Of a stretch of DNA of 64,000 nt, positions 8,227-15,009 are shown piece after piece. Under the pieces are notes generated by a model. That model made no database searches, was not told the DNA's origin, and was given only the letters and a program-made list of their open reading frames with translations. Location: NCBI RefSeq assembly GCF_900299525.1, contig NZ_OMKA01000024.1:248001-312000 (forward strand), read 5' to 3'. Position 1 is the stretch's first letter, and the number at the start of each line of letters is the position of its first letter. A program made the position numbers and the translations under genes. Source of the stretch: Aquimarina sp. Aq78 (GTDB taxonomy: Bacteria; Bacteroidota; Bacteroidia; Flavobacteriales; Flavobacteriaceae).

Positions 8227-8316
8227 TTAATGAAAAATAGCCCAATGAGCAGCTGAAGGAAGCTCTCTTATAAATTCAATGGTTACTTTGAATATTCTTT
8301 TAATAGTAGTTTTCAT
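8227..8316 (-). CDS. Possible 29-residue peptide, first ORF of the leftward operon
   Basis: The ATG at 8316-8314 opens a 29-codon frame (MKTTIKRIFKVTIEFIRELP) ending at 8229-8227, 11 bp before the next gene. The peptide would be an amphipathic, basic helix. It is the first frame after the putative leftward promoter. It may be a leader peptide, a real small protein or chance. Confidence 0.3.
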   Translation of the reverse strand: MKTTIKRIFKVTIEFIRELPSAAHWAIFH

Positions 8317-8522
8317 GATACCTGATTTAGATCATGTTTTATGTATTTTACCCACTACGTCAGCGTAGTTATAGTTCTGAAGAGTTCTTTTTTACTATAT
8401 GCTATATTTAAATGAATGTATTTGATAGATTTTGTAAATCTAATTTTTGATAGACGTGGTTTTCCACATGGATTAATACATTACTTTAATTATATTCGTT
8501 TGATAGAATGAACTTTAAAACA

Positions 8523-8577
8523 CAAATATAAGTGTAATATTACACTTTTTTATATAAAATTAATGTAAAATTACATT
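8523..8577. promoter_or_regulatory. Lysis-lysogeny control region: leftward -7 element and two repressor operator-like palindromes
   Basis: A perfect 18-bp palindrome, AAGTGTAATATTACACTT, lies at 8530-8547. A second palindrome, AATGTAAAATTACATT, with a 2-bp asymmetric centre, lies at 8562-8577. Both share TGTAA and TTACA half-sites and their centres are 31 bp apart, three helical turns. A TATATTTG -7 element is read leftward at 8530-8523, so the first palindrome would fall in the spacer of the leftward promoter. The second lies 35 bp before the repressor start. This layout fits cooperative repression of the early operon and autoregulation. It is inference from the layout. The remaining sequence at 8317-8522 shows no gene. 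Confidence 0.6.
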
Positions 8578-8611
8578 TTATGTTAATTTTTTAGTATTTA
8601 AAATTTGGATA

Positions 8612-9058
8612 ATGAATAGTTTAGAGGTTAAAAATAATAGGAAAAAATACAATCTTACTCAAGGTCAACTTGCTAAAATGATAGGAGTTAGCAAAAAAAC
8701 AATTGCTAATTATGAAGCTGGAGAAACGATTCCAAATACAAAAAGAGTAATATTACATCGTGTTTTTGATGAGCTAAAACAAAATAAACAGGAAACGGAA
8801 CACGATGGCGATATTTCTTCTGACAAAGAAATCGAATATTTGAAAAAAATAAATAGCTTCTTAGAGAAGGAAAACAAATATATAAGAGAGAATTTTGGAA
8901 AAGAGATTAAAGGCCTTAAAGGGATGGTTGAGACTCTTACCAAGGATAATAGCAAACTGAAAGAAGTCGGTACGAAAATCAATAAGATAATAGAAGAATT
9001 ATCAATAAAGTACCAAATCGATGATGAAATTAAAAAGGTTAAAAATGATGAAAACTAA
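8612..9058 (+). CDS. Xre/Cro-type repressor with coiled-coil C-terminus
   Basis: A 148-residue protein. Residues 1-55 form a five-helix HTH of the Xre family (NRKKYNLTQGQLAKMIGVSK, then KTIANYEAGETIPNTKRVIL). Residues 70-148 are a Lys/Glu-rich coiled coil that probably dimerises, replacing the peptidase-type C-domain of CI-like repressors. There is no LexA-like Ala-Gly cleavage site or Ser-Lys dyad, so induction would need another route, such as an antirepressor. It is divergent from the leftward operon across two matching palindromes, which points to a lysogeny repressor. Confidence 0.75.
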   Translation: MNSLEVKNNRKKYNLTQGQLAKMIGVSKKTIANYEAGETIPNTKRVILHRVFDELKQNKQETEHDGDISSDKEIEYLKKINSFLEKENKYIRENFGKEIKGLKGMVETLTKDNSKLKEVGTKINKIIEELSIKYQIDDEIKKVKNDEN

Positions 9059-9068
9059 GATCGGTAAT

Positions 9069-9239
9069 TTATTGATCAATCATTTTTTTTAATTCTTGTT
9101 TTAATTTATTTAAGGTTGCAAATTTTAATTTTTCTTTTAGGTCAGTAAGTTTTTTTAGATATGTGCACTTGCTCATCCCATTGAGCCAATATGCTTTTTT
9201 AGAAGCGAGAAATTCGCTTTTAATTGTTTTTAATCCCAT
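9069..9239 (-). CDS. Small hypothetical protein (56 aa) convergent to the repressor gene
   Basis: A 56-codon frame starts at the ATG at 9239-9237 (MGLKTIKSEFLASKKAYWLN) and ends at 9071-9069, just 10 bp from the repressor stop. The protein is basic and helical, with Lys/Leu repeats near its C-terminus. Codon use is similar to neighbouring small phage genes. Family unknown. Confidence 0.45.
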   Translation of the reverse strand: MGLKTIKSEFLASKKAYWLNGMSKCTYLKKLTDLKEKLKFATLNKLKQELKKMIDQ

Positions 9240-9287
9240 TTGACAATTGTTTAGTAAAACTAGATTTATATCAACCTATAAATCAGG

Positions 9288-9304
9288 GGCTTTTCATAAA
9301 AGCC
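9288..9304. other. Hairpin in the 9240-9456 gene-free stretch
   Basis: GGCTTTT-CAT-AAAAGCC forms a 7-bp stem with a 3-base loop at 9288-9304, extended by flanking AAATC and GATTT. It is followed by no long T tract, so terminator function is doubtful. It separates the 56-residue leftward ORF from the secreted-protein gene. Confidence 0.35.
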
Positions 9305-9434
9305 GATTTATTGTTTACATCCGATAAATTTTTGGTGGTTAATAGCTTTTTTTAATCGTTAAAAAGCGGGCAGGACTATGAAATTACAAAAAAAGACAGT
9401 ACTTTTCTTACATAAATTGTTAAAAAACAGATAG

Positions 9435-9451
9435 TTACGGTTTAACCGTAA
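9435..9451. promoter_or_regulatory. 17-bp palindrome upstream of the secreted-protein gene
   Basis: TTACGGTT-T-AACCGTAA is a perfect inverted repeat around a single central base, located 33 bp before the preferred start codon at 9484. It is a likely operator for a dimeric regulator. It differs in sequence from the repressor operators at 8530-8577, so this gene is probably controlled separately. Confidence 0.4.
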
Positions 9452-9483
9452 ATTGTGTGATTGAAGTTTTAAAAGATATGTTC

Positions 9484-9981
9484 ATGAAAACAATTTTACT
9501 CATCATTAGTTTGTGTTTATCTAGCTCCTTTTCTTATGGGCAGTGTGATTATTCGAGAAATGAAGTAGATGAATTTACGAAACTTAAAATATTAGAGACT
9601 AATTTTAAAGTACTTAGTTATGCTTCTTTTCAGCGTGAAGTAATTAGAATTCAGGGAGTTAAAATTGGTGATCAGAGGGTTTTAAGATGCTATTTTGTTA
9701 GTCAACAAATATTTTCGTTGGATGCAGGATCTAAGCTTATGTTGTTGAACAAGCAAGGTGAAGTTATTACCTTACTTAATCCTAAATATCAGGTTGCAAA
9801 AGACAATGGTATGGCCACTTGGCATTGCATTGTAAACTACCCTTTGGATTCAGAAGTGTATCAAAACTTAATGGATTTTATTCCTGTTAAAGTTAGGTAT
9901 TATACAGATGAAGGATATGTACAGCATGAAGTAAAAAGAAAAAGAAGTAAAAGAATTATGGAGATTTTAAGTTGTCTTTAA
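9484..9981 (+). CDS. Secreted protein of unknown function, possible lysogenic-conversion gene
   Basis: The ATG at 9484 gives a 165-residue protein with a signal peptide (MKTILLIISLCLSSSFSYG, cleavage near QCDYS). The frame opens earlier at 9457, but that start would put nine polar residues before the signal. The mature part is beta-rich with four Cys and no recognised domain. It lies between repressor and integrase, on the opposite strand from its neighbours, the usual position of a moron expressed from the prophage. The host-fitness role is inference. Confidence 0.55.
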   Translation: MKTILLIISLCLSSSFSYGQCDYSRNEVDEFTKLKILETNFKVLSYASFQREVIRIQGVKIGDQRVLRCYFVSQQIFSLDAGSKLMLLNKQGEVITLLNPKYQVAKDNGMATWHCIVNYPLDSEVYQNLMDFIPVKVRYYTDEGYVQHEVKRKRSKRIMEILSCL

Positions 9982-9991
9982 TAGAAGGTTT

Positions 9992-11176
9992 TTACATCCT
10001 TGCGATTTTGATTTGTGCTTTATCTCTTACTTTTTCCGGAAATTTATCTTTGTAGGCAGTATCGATATCGTTTCTTTCATGCCCCATTAATTCTCGCATA
10101 ATATCAGGATCAACTCCAGCAAATTTTCCAAGAGTTGCGAAGCTATGTCTTACTACTTTACTTGTTAATTTCCCTCCTTTTGGCATTAGTTCAATTTCTA
10201 ATTTTTTCTTTACTCGTTCTAACTTTCGGTTATGATTACTTCTGAAAGTTTTGTAACCAGTTTCGTCCTTACGCCAAGGAAAGATATACTCACTGTCATC
10301 GTCAGTTTTGTATTTATTAATTATTTCTTCAGCTTCAGGTAAAACCTTTACATCAAATTCATATCCTTTAACACCTAATTTTGCTCTTTTAAAAAATGCT
10401 CGTCCCTTAACTATCTGTTTCTTTTTTAAATAATAAACATCCACCAAATCAGCCCCGCAAAAATAGAATTGTAGTAGATTTAAATCGACAGCCATCTGTT
10501 GTTCTTTTGAAAGCTCTTCGGCTTCCATTATTTTCTTTATTCCTTTTCGATCTAAATATTCATTTTTGTTTCTTCTTATGCGTACAGGTAAATCTAAAAA
10601 CAAACCTGTAAACGGTCTTGAATCTTCACAAATACCCATACGTACCGCTTTATTGTATATAGCTCTTATTTCATAAAGGTATGTTCTGATTGAGGTGTTT
10701 TTTAGACCGTCTTCTTTTTTATGCTGTTTAAAGTTTTCTAATAATGTTCTTGTAATATCTGTAAAGCTCAATTCGGGTGCGAATTTCTCAAGCTGATCGG
10801 TTGCATATTGATATGCATCAGCATTACCATTTCTGTTTAACTTTTTCATTCGTTCAATTTCCTGATCAGCAAACAAATAGAAGTTCGTGATTTTACCCTT
10901 ACTTCCTTCAAAAAAGGACATTCCAGAAATTACACCTTCTAGTTCTTTAAATTTTAAGGATAAAGCTTTTTTCCTATATTCCATGATTAGACCATATAAG
11001 TCTTCGTAGTCATCATGAGAAGTTTTGGGTAATTCATGAAGAGTGTTCCAATCTTCAGCTGATGAATATCCTATTGTTTTACGTTTAATTTTCTTTTGGT
11101 GAGTAATAATTAACTTAACAGGATATTGGCCTTTAGACTTTCCGTCATTTTTATATAGTTTTACTGTAGCTTTCAT
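9992..11176 (-). CDS. int: Tyrosine integrase/recombinase (Bacteroidetes type)
   Basis: A 394-residue integrase. Residues 1-80 are an arm-binding domain (MKATVKLYKNDGKSKGQYPV), about 98-200 a SAM-like core-binding domain, and 210-394 the catalytic domain. The second Arg (KVVRHSFAT, about R343), GH (MGHERND, about H366) and the nucleophile Tyr (TAYKDKF, about Y375) are present. The usual first Arg position is in CGADLVDVYYL and is not Arg; the Bacteroidetes enzyme IntDOT also lacks this residue. It points away from a tRNA-Arg 3' end, 156 bp away, so integration into that gene is likely. Confidence 0.9.
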   Translation of the reverse strand: MKATVKLYKNDGKSKGQYPVKLIITHQKKIKRKTIGYSSAEDWNTLHELPKTSHDDYEDLYGLIMEYRKKALSLKFKELEGVISGMSFFEGSKGKITNFYLFADQEIERMKKLNRNGNADAYQYATDQLEKFAPELSFTDITRTLLENFKQHKKEDGLKNTSIRTYLYEIRAIYNKAVRMGICEDSRPFTGLFLDLPVRIRRNKNEYLDRKGIKKIMEAEELSKEQQMAVDLNLLQFYFCGADLVDVYYLKKKQIVKGRAFFKRAKLGVKGYEFDVKVLPEAEEIINKYKTDDDSEYIFPWRKDETGYKTFRSNHNRKLERVKKKLEIELMPKGGKLTSKVVRHSFATLGKFAGVDPDIMRELMGHERNDIDTAYKDKFPEKVRDKAQIKIARM

Positions 11177-11196
11177 AGTTACATTCTTTAAAAAGG

Positions 11197-11234
11197 CTGT
11201 AATTTTCCGTAAACTTTTCGTAAACTTCTTACAG
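11197..11234. repeat. Direct repeats upstream of integrase, candidate arm-type binding sites
   Basis: CGTAAACTT occurs at 11208-11216 and again at 11219-11227, spaced 11 bp (one helical turn). They are framed by CTGTAA (11197-11202) and its inverse TTACAG (11229-11234). Short direct repeats between an integrase gene and its attachment core are typical arm-type integrase sites. They might instead be operators of the integrase gene. Confidence 0.4.
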
Positions 11235-11302
11235 TAAATGTACTATTTTTTGCTGTTTTTAGCTAAATATTGGAAAGCAAAAAAACTGTTAAAAACCAAA
11301 AA

Positions 11303-11324
11303 ACCCCAGTTATACTGGGGTTTT
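11303..11324 (-). terminator. Rho-independent terminator of tRNA-Arg
   Basis: ACCCCAG-TTATA-CTGGGG hairpin with A and T tracts on either side, 7 bp beyond the tRNA 3' end. It would stop the leftward tRNA transcript before it enters the integrated element, and could also stop transcripts coming rightward from it. Confidence 0.7.
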
Positions 11325-11331
11325 GGCTTTG

Positions 11332-11405
11332 TGACCTCGGCAAGATTCAAACTTGCAACCTCTTGAGCCGTAATCAAGTGCACTATTCAGTTATGCTACG
11401 AGGCC
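11332..11405 (-). tRNA. tRNA-Arg (anticodon ACG)
   Basis: The 74-base cloverleaf folds well. Acceptor GGCCTCG pairs with CGAGGTC (one G-U); the D-stem is GCAT/GTGC; the anticodon stem CTTGA/TCAAG carries the loop TTACGGC with anticodon ACG; the T-stem GCAAG/CTTGC carries loop TTTGAAT; the discriminator is A. No CCA is encoded. The 3' end faces the integrase, so it is the probable attachment site of the element. Confidence 0.93.
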
Positions 11406-11417
11406 TTTTTGCGGGTG

Positions 11418-11449
11418 CAAATATAGTTGTTTTTTATATTGCTGGCAAA
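11418..11449 (-). promoter_or_regulatory. Promoter of tRNA-Arg (Bacteroidetes type)
   Basis: Read leftward, TTTG (11449-11446), a 20-base spacer and TATATTTG (11425-11418) match the Bacteroidetes -33/-7 consensus. The start of the tRNA is 12 bp further on. Confidence 0.7.
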
Positions 11450-11580
11450 ATTTATGTAGACTTTTTCGCAGACAGAAAAAAGCTACTCGATATGTTTCAG
11501 ATAAACAATACCCAAAAACACGATTCAAGTAGCCTGATAGTATGTGTGTTAAAGAAATGCTACGCTAGAAACAAGTTGAT

Positions 11581-12918
11581 TTATTGACTTTTTCTAGCCA
11601 TCATTTTTTTAGCCAGATCTGCGCCAATTAATGATTGTAATAAGTTTCCGTTAGCATCTTGTTTACCACCATCCTGTATATAGATCTCTGGTAGTTTCAA
11701 TTCTTTAAGCTCTCTGGCTATATTTACAGAGGTCTTATATTCCCACTCGGCACGTTCCTGGGGAGTAAGACCGGCACTTACCAGTTTAGCATTTTCATAA
11801 GACTGTGCATCTGCCATTGTTTTTTGTGTTTTAGCCTTAAATTGTGCAACTTCATAATTCTTACGTTCCTCGATAAGGTTAAACTCTGCTACTTTGGCTT
11901 TTGTTTCGGCTTCGATAGTTTTTTGAATTTGCTCTTTTTCTAATCGAGCACGTTCTGTTGCTTTCTCTGCTTCACCCTTTGCCGTTTCTTTCTGTGCACG
12001 GTAGAATTGACGCTCTGCTTGTTGTTTTTCTAACTGTGTTTGTGCTACCTCTTCTTTTTGTAATTGTAATCGTTTGTCAAAGGTAGTTTCCCAATCAATT
12101 TCTGTAACAACAGCTTGTACAACTGTAAGACCATAAGCTTTTAAAGAATTTCCTTTTTCTCGTACAGGTTCTCCGTTTACGTATTTAATTCTAAAACGTT
12201 TCTGTTTCGACTCTTTATTAGTGATAGTTCTTATTATGGTACTATCACCAATGATTTCTCTGTTTTCATTGGCAAAATACTCTTCTAGTACATACATTCC
12301 GTTTTCTAACTGATCTTTAAAATATCGATCAAAATCAGAAGCTTGTCCAGAGATATAATCCTGAGCATCCATTAACTTACACGTATTCTTAATAGATTGG
12401 TCAATATTTGGGATGATACGTGATCGAATAAGGTTTTTCTCGGTTTTATTACGATCTGCGACAGATAAAAATTGTGCTTCATCTGCAGTGTTGATACTAA
12501 CAACTACAGAAGTTGCAATTCTGGCTTTTACCGCATCGCTAAATGCCCAGTATTTTGCTACATCCACATTTGCATACTTGCTTTGTTCTCCAAGTTCACC
12601 ATTATCTTTATCTGGGATTACATATTTGATAGGTAGCTCGAATTGTATTGGGATCAAACGTCCCCACATTTTGGTATTGATACCTTGATGTACTACAGCT
12701 TTTTGGCTACCCCATGGATACTGTACAGCGTAGGCAGTACCAGGTTCTGCATAAAAAAACATATTAGAGATCACACTTAGCACAAAACCAAACCCAATCA
12801 ATTTAAAATTACGTGATTTGGTAAACCAGTTTAGAGCTTTTAAAGTTGAAAAAAATGGTTTAATAATGAGCATTATGATTCCTGTCAGAATCATTACGAT
12901 TCCTATAAATGTTAGCAT
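11581..12918 (-). CDS. SPFH/band-7 family membrane protein (prohibitin/flotillin-like)
   Basis: A 445-residue protein with two N-terminal hydrophobic segments (about residues 4-22 and 38-57). These are followed by a band-7-like beta/alpha domain (KMWGRLIPIQFELP to about 290) and a long charged coiled coil (about 285-385, Gln/Glu/Lys/Ala repeats). SPFH proteins oligomerise into membrane rings or scaffolds and organise membrane microdomains or proteases. No NfeD-like or FtsH partner lies alongside, so the client is unknown. The gene is monocistronic, with the tRNA-Arg promoter downstream. Confidence 0.8.
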   Translation of the reverse strand: MLTFIGIVMILTGIIMLIIKPFFSTLKALNWFTKSRNFKLIGFGFVLSVISNMFFYAEPGTAYAVQYPWGSQKAVVHQGINTKMWGRLIPIQFELPIKYVIPDKDNGELGEQSKYANVDVAKYWAFSDAVKARIATSVVVSINTADEAQFLSVADRNKTEKNLIRSRIIPNIDQSIKNTCKLMDAQDYISGQASDFDRYFKDQLENGMYVLEEYFANENREIIGDSTIIRTITNKESKQKRFRIKYVNGEPVREKGNSLKAYGLTVVQAVVTEIDWETTFDKRLQLQKEEVAQTQLEKQQAERQFYRAQKETAKGEAEKATERARLEKEQIQKTIEAETKAKVAEFNLIEERKNYEVAQFKAKTQKTMADAQSYENAKLVSAGLTPQERAEWEYKTSVNIARELKELKLPEIYIQDGGKQDANGNLLQSLIGADLAKKMMARKSQ

Positions 12919-13299
12919 ATTAGGTGGTTTTAAAAAATGATTAATTGATTTAATTTTTAGTCACTGAAGAAAGTAGTTTTGTTTACATGATTTCTAGATT
13001 TTATAGTTTAAATTAATTGTATTTGTACATTGTCTTTTTAATATATCTGAAAGAAAATTAAGTGCAAAATATTTAGGCTGAAATCCGTAAAGGTAATTAT
13101 GAATTTATAACTAAAAAGATGATAAATGTTTTAGAGTGTAACTATGATATCTTAATATTGATTAATGAATGTAGTCATAAATATTAATTTTAATTATAAA
13201 ATGTAACTTTTGAAGGAATGTTTTGTGTGATCTTTTCATTTTGTAGGCGATTTTCATCTTTTTTTAGCCTCTTTTTGTTATTTTCATTATTTTCGGCGA
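12919..13299. other. Gene-free divergent intergenic region
   Basis: This AT-rich stretch separates the leftward SPFH gene from the rightward apt gene and must hold both promoters. I found no frame worth calling, no hairpin with a T tract and no exact TAnnTTTG element at a suitable distance from either start. Confidence 0.4.
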
Positions 13300-13812
13300 A
13301 TGAACATACAAGATTATATCAGGGATATTGCTGACTTTCCCAAGCCTGGAATTTTATTTAAAGACATTACTCCTCTATTAGCAAATCACAAAGCCTTGGT
13401 AAGCTGTGCAGATCAATTAGCTGGTTTATGCCCAAGTGATATTAAGATTGATAAGGTGATTGGTATAGAAGCCAGGGGTTTTATTATTGGGACTATGATT
13501 GCAGAACGTTTGCAAGCAGGATTTATACCTGTTCGAAAAAAAGGAAAGCTACCGTATGATGTAAAATCAAAGAATTATGGTTTAGAATATGGAGAAGATA
13601 CATTAGAAATACATATCGATGCTATCAAAGCAGGAGAAAATGTTCTGATTCATGATGATGTGCTGGCTACAGGAGGAACAGCAAAAGCAGTATGTGATTT
13701 GGTTAAAGAACTGGGTGGAGTAGTAGTACAATGTAATTTTATCATAGAGCTCGAATTTCTTAACGGAAAAGATAAACTTGATGTTCCTAAATCTGCTCTT
13801 TTAAAATATTGA
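13300..13812 (+). CDS. apt: Adenine phosphoribosyltransferase
   Basis: A 170-residue purine-salvage enzyme that converts adenine and PRPP to AMP and pyrophosphate. It has the family's N-terminal signature (RDIADFPKPGILFKDITPLL), the hood motif EARGF, and the PRPP loop VLIHDDVLATGGTAKAV (residues about 116-132). Length is normal. It stands alone and ends at a strong bidirectional terminator. No doubt about the identity. Confidence 0.97.
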   Translation: MNIQDYIRDIADFPKPGILFKDITPLLANHKALVSCADQLAGLCPSDIKIDKVIGIEARGFIIGTMIAERLQAGFIPVRKKGKLPYDVKSKNYGLEYGEDTLEIHIDAIKAGENVLIHDDVLATGGTAKAVCDLVKELGGVVVQCNFIIELEFLNGKDKLDVPKSALLKY

Positions 13813-13821
13813 TAATAAAAA

Positions 13822-13845
13822 AAGCCTTCATAAGGATGAAGGCTT
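13822..13845. terminator. Bidirectional terminator between apt and the secreted M56-like domain protein
   Basis: AAGCCTTCAT-AAGG-ATGAAGGCTT is a 10-bp perfect stem with a 4-base loop, flanked by A tracts on the left and a later T run. It serves the convergent genes ending at 13812 and 13867. Confidence 0.85.
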
Positions 13846-13866
13846 ATCACATTTTTTACAAGAATT

Positions 13867-14679
13867 TTATTTTTTTGTAGTTGCTATTATAGCACCGTCT
13901 TTCGCCTTGTCACCATAAATACTAATTGCGGTTTCTGGTTTAAGAAAATCTACCTCTGCTAACTTGTCTGACTTAGCAAGATTATCCAGAGTGTCAAAAT
14001 CAACTTCCTTTCCGTCAATAATAATTAATTTTTCGATATCAGGATTATCTACAAAATTAAATTTTTTGGATTTGAAATTTTGAAAATGTGGCATTTGCTG
14101 GCCGTTAAAAAAGAAGTTTCCGTCTTCATCTTCTTCAAAGGTAAAAGACTTCATGATCTGATCCTTTAGCTTATGTGCATCAAAATTACCTTTGAAAAAT
14201 AAAGAGTCATTCTCTTTATCAAAATCAAAAACAAAATTATGTTTCTTCATAATGCTATCCATATCGATTTGCACATGATTAAATCCAGACTGATTTTTCC
14301 AGGCAGCAATGTCAAACATACCAGAGTTTGAGATATACAAATTACCATCTTTGTATCCTAATTCTATTTTAGAAATAGGAGCTTGGGAAGAAGAAGAGTA
14401 TTGGCTTTTCGAATTTCCTTTTTTAAGAACTATACTAAGGCTGGTAATCTCTTTTTTATCGTTGAATTCTATTTTTTTGATAAGCAGTTCAATACCATTT
14501 TCTAGAAAGAATGCTTTTAAATCCTCTAATTCTTTTTCTGAGGTGTCTTTGTTTATTACCGCAGTTATTTCGTTAGGTTGAATGTTATCAATTATCAAAT
14601 CCTTAGCAGAATTTGTTGTGAATGAGGTTAGGGAAAGCATACCTAGCATGCTGATTCCCATAATGATCCATTTTTTCAT
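13867..14679 (-). CDS. Secreted protein related to the C-terminal domain of the neighbouring M56/BlaR1-like protein
   Basis: A 270-residue protein with a signal peptide (MKKWIIMGISMLGMLSLTSF). The mature part aligns by eye with residues about 320-512 of the M56 protein encoded at 15010-16548: both have a segment of the type DKxxSxxxLxxxK, then KxxxIxxNDxxEIxSIxI, and both end with a YGDKAK-(D/N)-G-(A/V)-I-x-x-TTKK motif. The latter resembles the plug-domain signature of TonB-dependent receptors. It is therefore probably a stand-alone duplicate of a periplasmic sensing domain. It might modulate the M56 sensor by competing for ligand; that is inference. Confidence 0.6.
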   Translation of the reverse strand: MKKWIIMGISMLGMLSLTSFTTNSAKDLIIDNIQPNEITAVINKDTSEKELEDLKAFFLENGIELLIKKIEFNDKKEITSLSIVLKKGNSKSQYSSSSQAPISKIELGYKDGNLYISNSGMFDIAAWKNQSGFNHVQIDMDSIMKKHNFVFDFDKENDSLFFKGNFDAHKLKDQIMKSFTFEEDEDGNFFFNGQQMPHFQNFKSKKFNFVDNPDIEKLIIIDGKEVDFDTLDNLAKSDKLAEVDFLKPETAISIYGDKAKDGAIIATTKK

Positions 14680-14791
14680 ACTACATATTTTGGTTATTTA
14701 TAGATGTTATTGCTTCTTCTTTAATTACGAAAAAGAGTTACTAGTGTTGCAAAAAGAAGTATATTTTTATAGAAAAAGATATGCTATAGTG

Positions 14792-14944
14792 TTAACCTAG
14801 AGCTTTTTTAGTAACATATAACCGCCAACCAAATATGAGGAGTTGTAATTTGGATGCTTTAGCAAGATCCAGGCGTTTTTTGGTAAAACTTGGTAGAATT
14901 ACTTTATTAAGCTTGGCGATAACCGAAAAGAAATGTTTTTGCAT
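14792..14944 (-). CDS. Conserved-looking 50-residue basic protein
   Basis: A 50-codon frame starts at the ATG at 14944-14942 (MQKHFFSVIAKLNKVILPSF) and ends at 14794-14792. The sequence KKRLDLAKASKLQLLIFGW is of a type I recall in many flavobacterial genomes as a short stand-alone protein, sometimes labelled 'SsrA-binding protein' without basis. It lies between the M56 terminator and the secreted domain gene. It is basic, with an amphipathic middle. The recollection of its family was not checked. Confidence 0.6.
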   Translation of the reverse strand: MQKHFFSVIAKLNKVILPSFTKKRLDLAKASKLQLLIFGWRLYVTKKALG

Positions 14945-14956
14945 GGTCAAAAATAC

Positions 14957-14987
14957 AAAAAACTCACTTGAAGGAAGTGAGTTTTTT
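14957..14987 (-). terminator. Terminator of the blaI-M56 operon
   Basis: AAAAAACTCACTT and AAGTGAGTTTTTT form a 13-bp perfect stem around a GAAGG loop, 23 bp beyond the stop of the M56 gene. Confidence 0.85.
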
Positions 14988-15009
14988 AAAGATTTATATC
15001 TGGATTGAG

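Larger units (their letters stand above)
1..11331. mobile_element. Integrated phage or phage-like element (right part; left end outside window)
   Basis: The segment carries a tyrosine integrase next to a tRNA-Arg 3' end, a divergent Xre-type repressor with paired palindromes, a replication initiator plus DnaB helicase, an HNH nuclease, terminase small and large subunits and a Dam methylase. Most genes are short, tightly packed and leftward, unlike the chromosomal genes to the right. The right border is placed at the tRNA 3' end by inference; the left border is not in the window, so no second attachment site could be checked. It could be a full prophage or a capsid-hijacking satellite, because no portal, capsid or tail gene is visible. 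Confidence 0.8.

Noticed and set aside
11270-11587. A 105-codon open frame on the plus strand
   Set aside because: It reads through the tRNA-Arg gene, its terminator and its promoter, and has no domain or start-site support.
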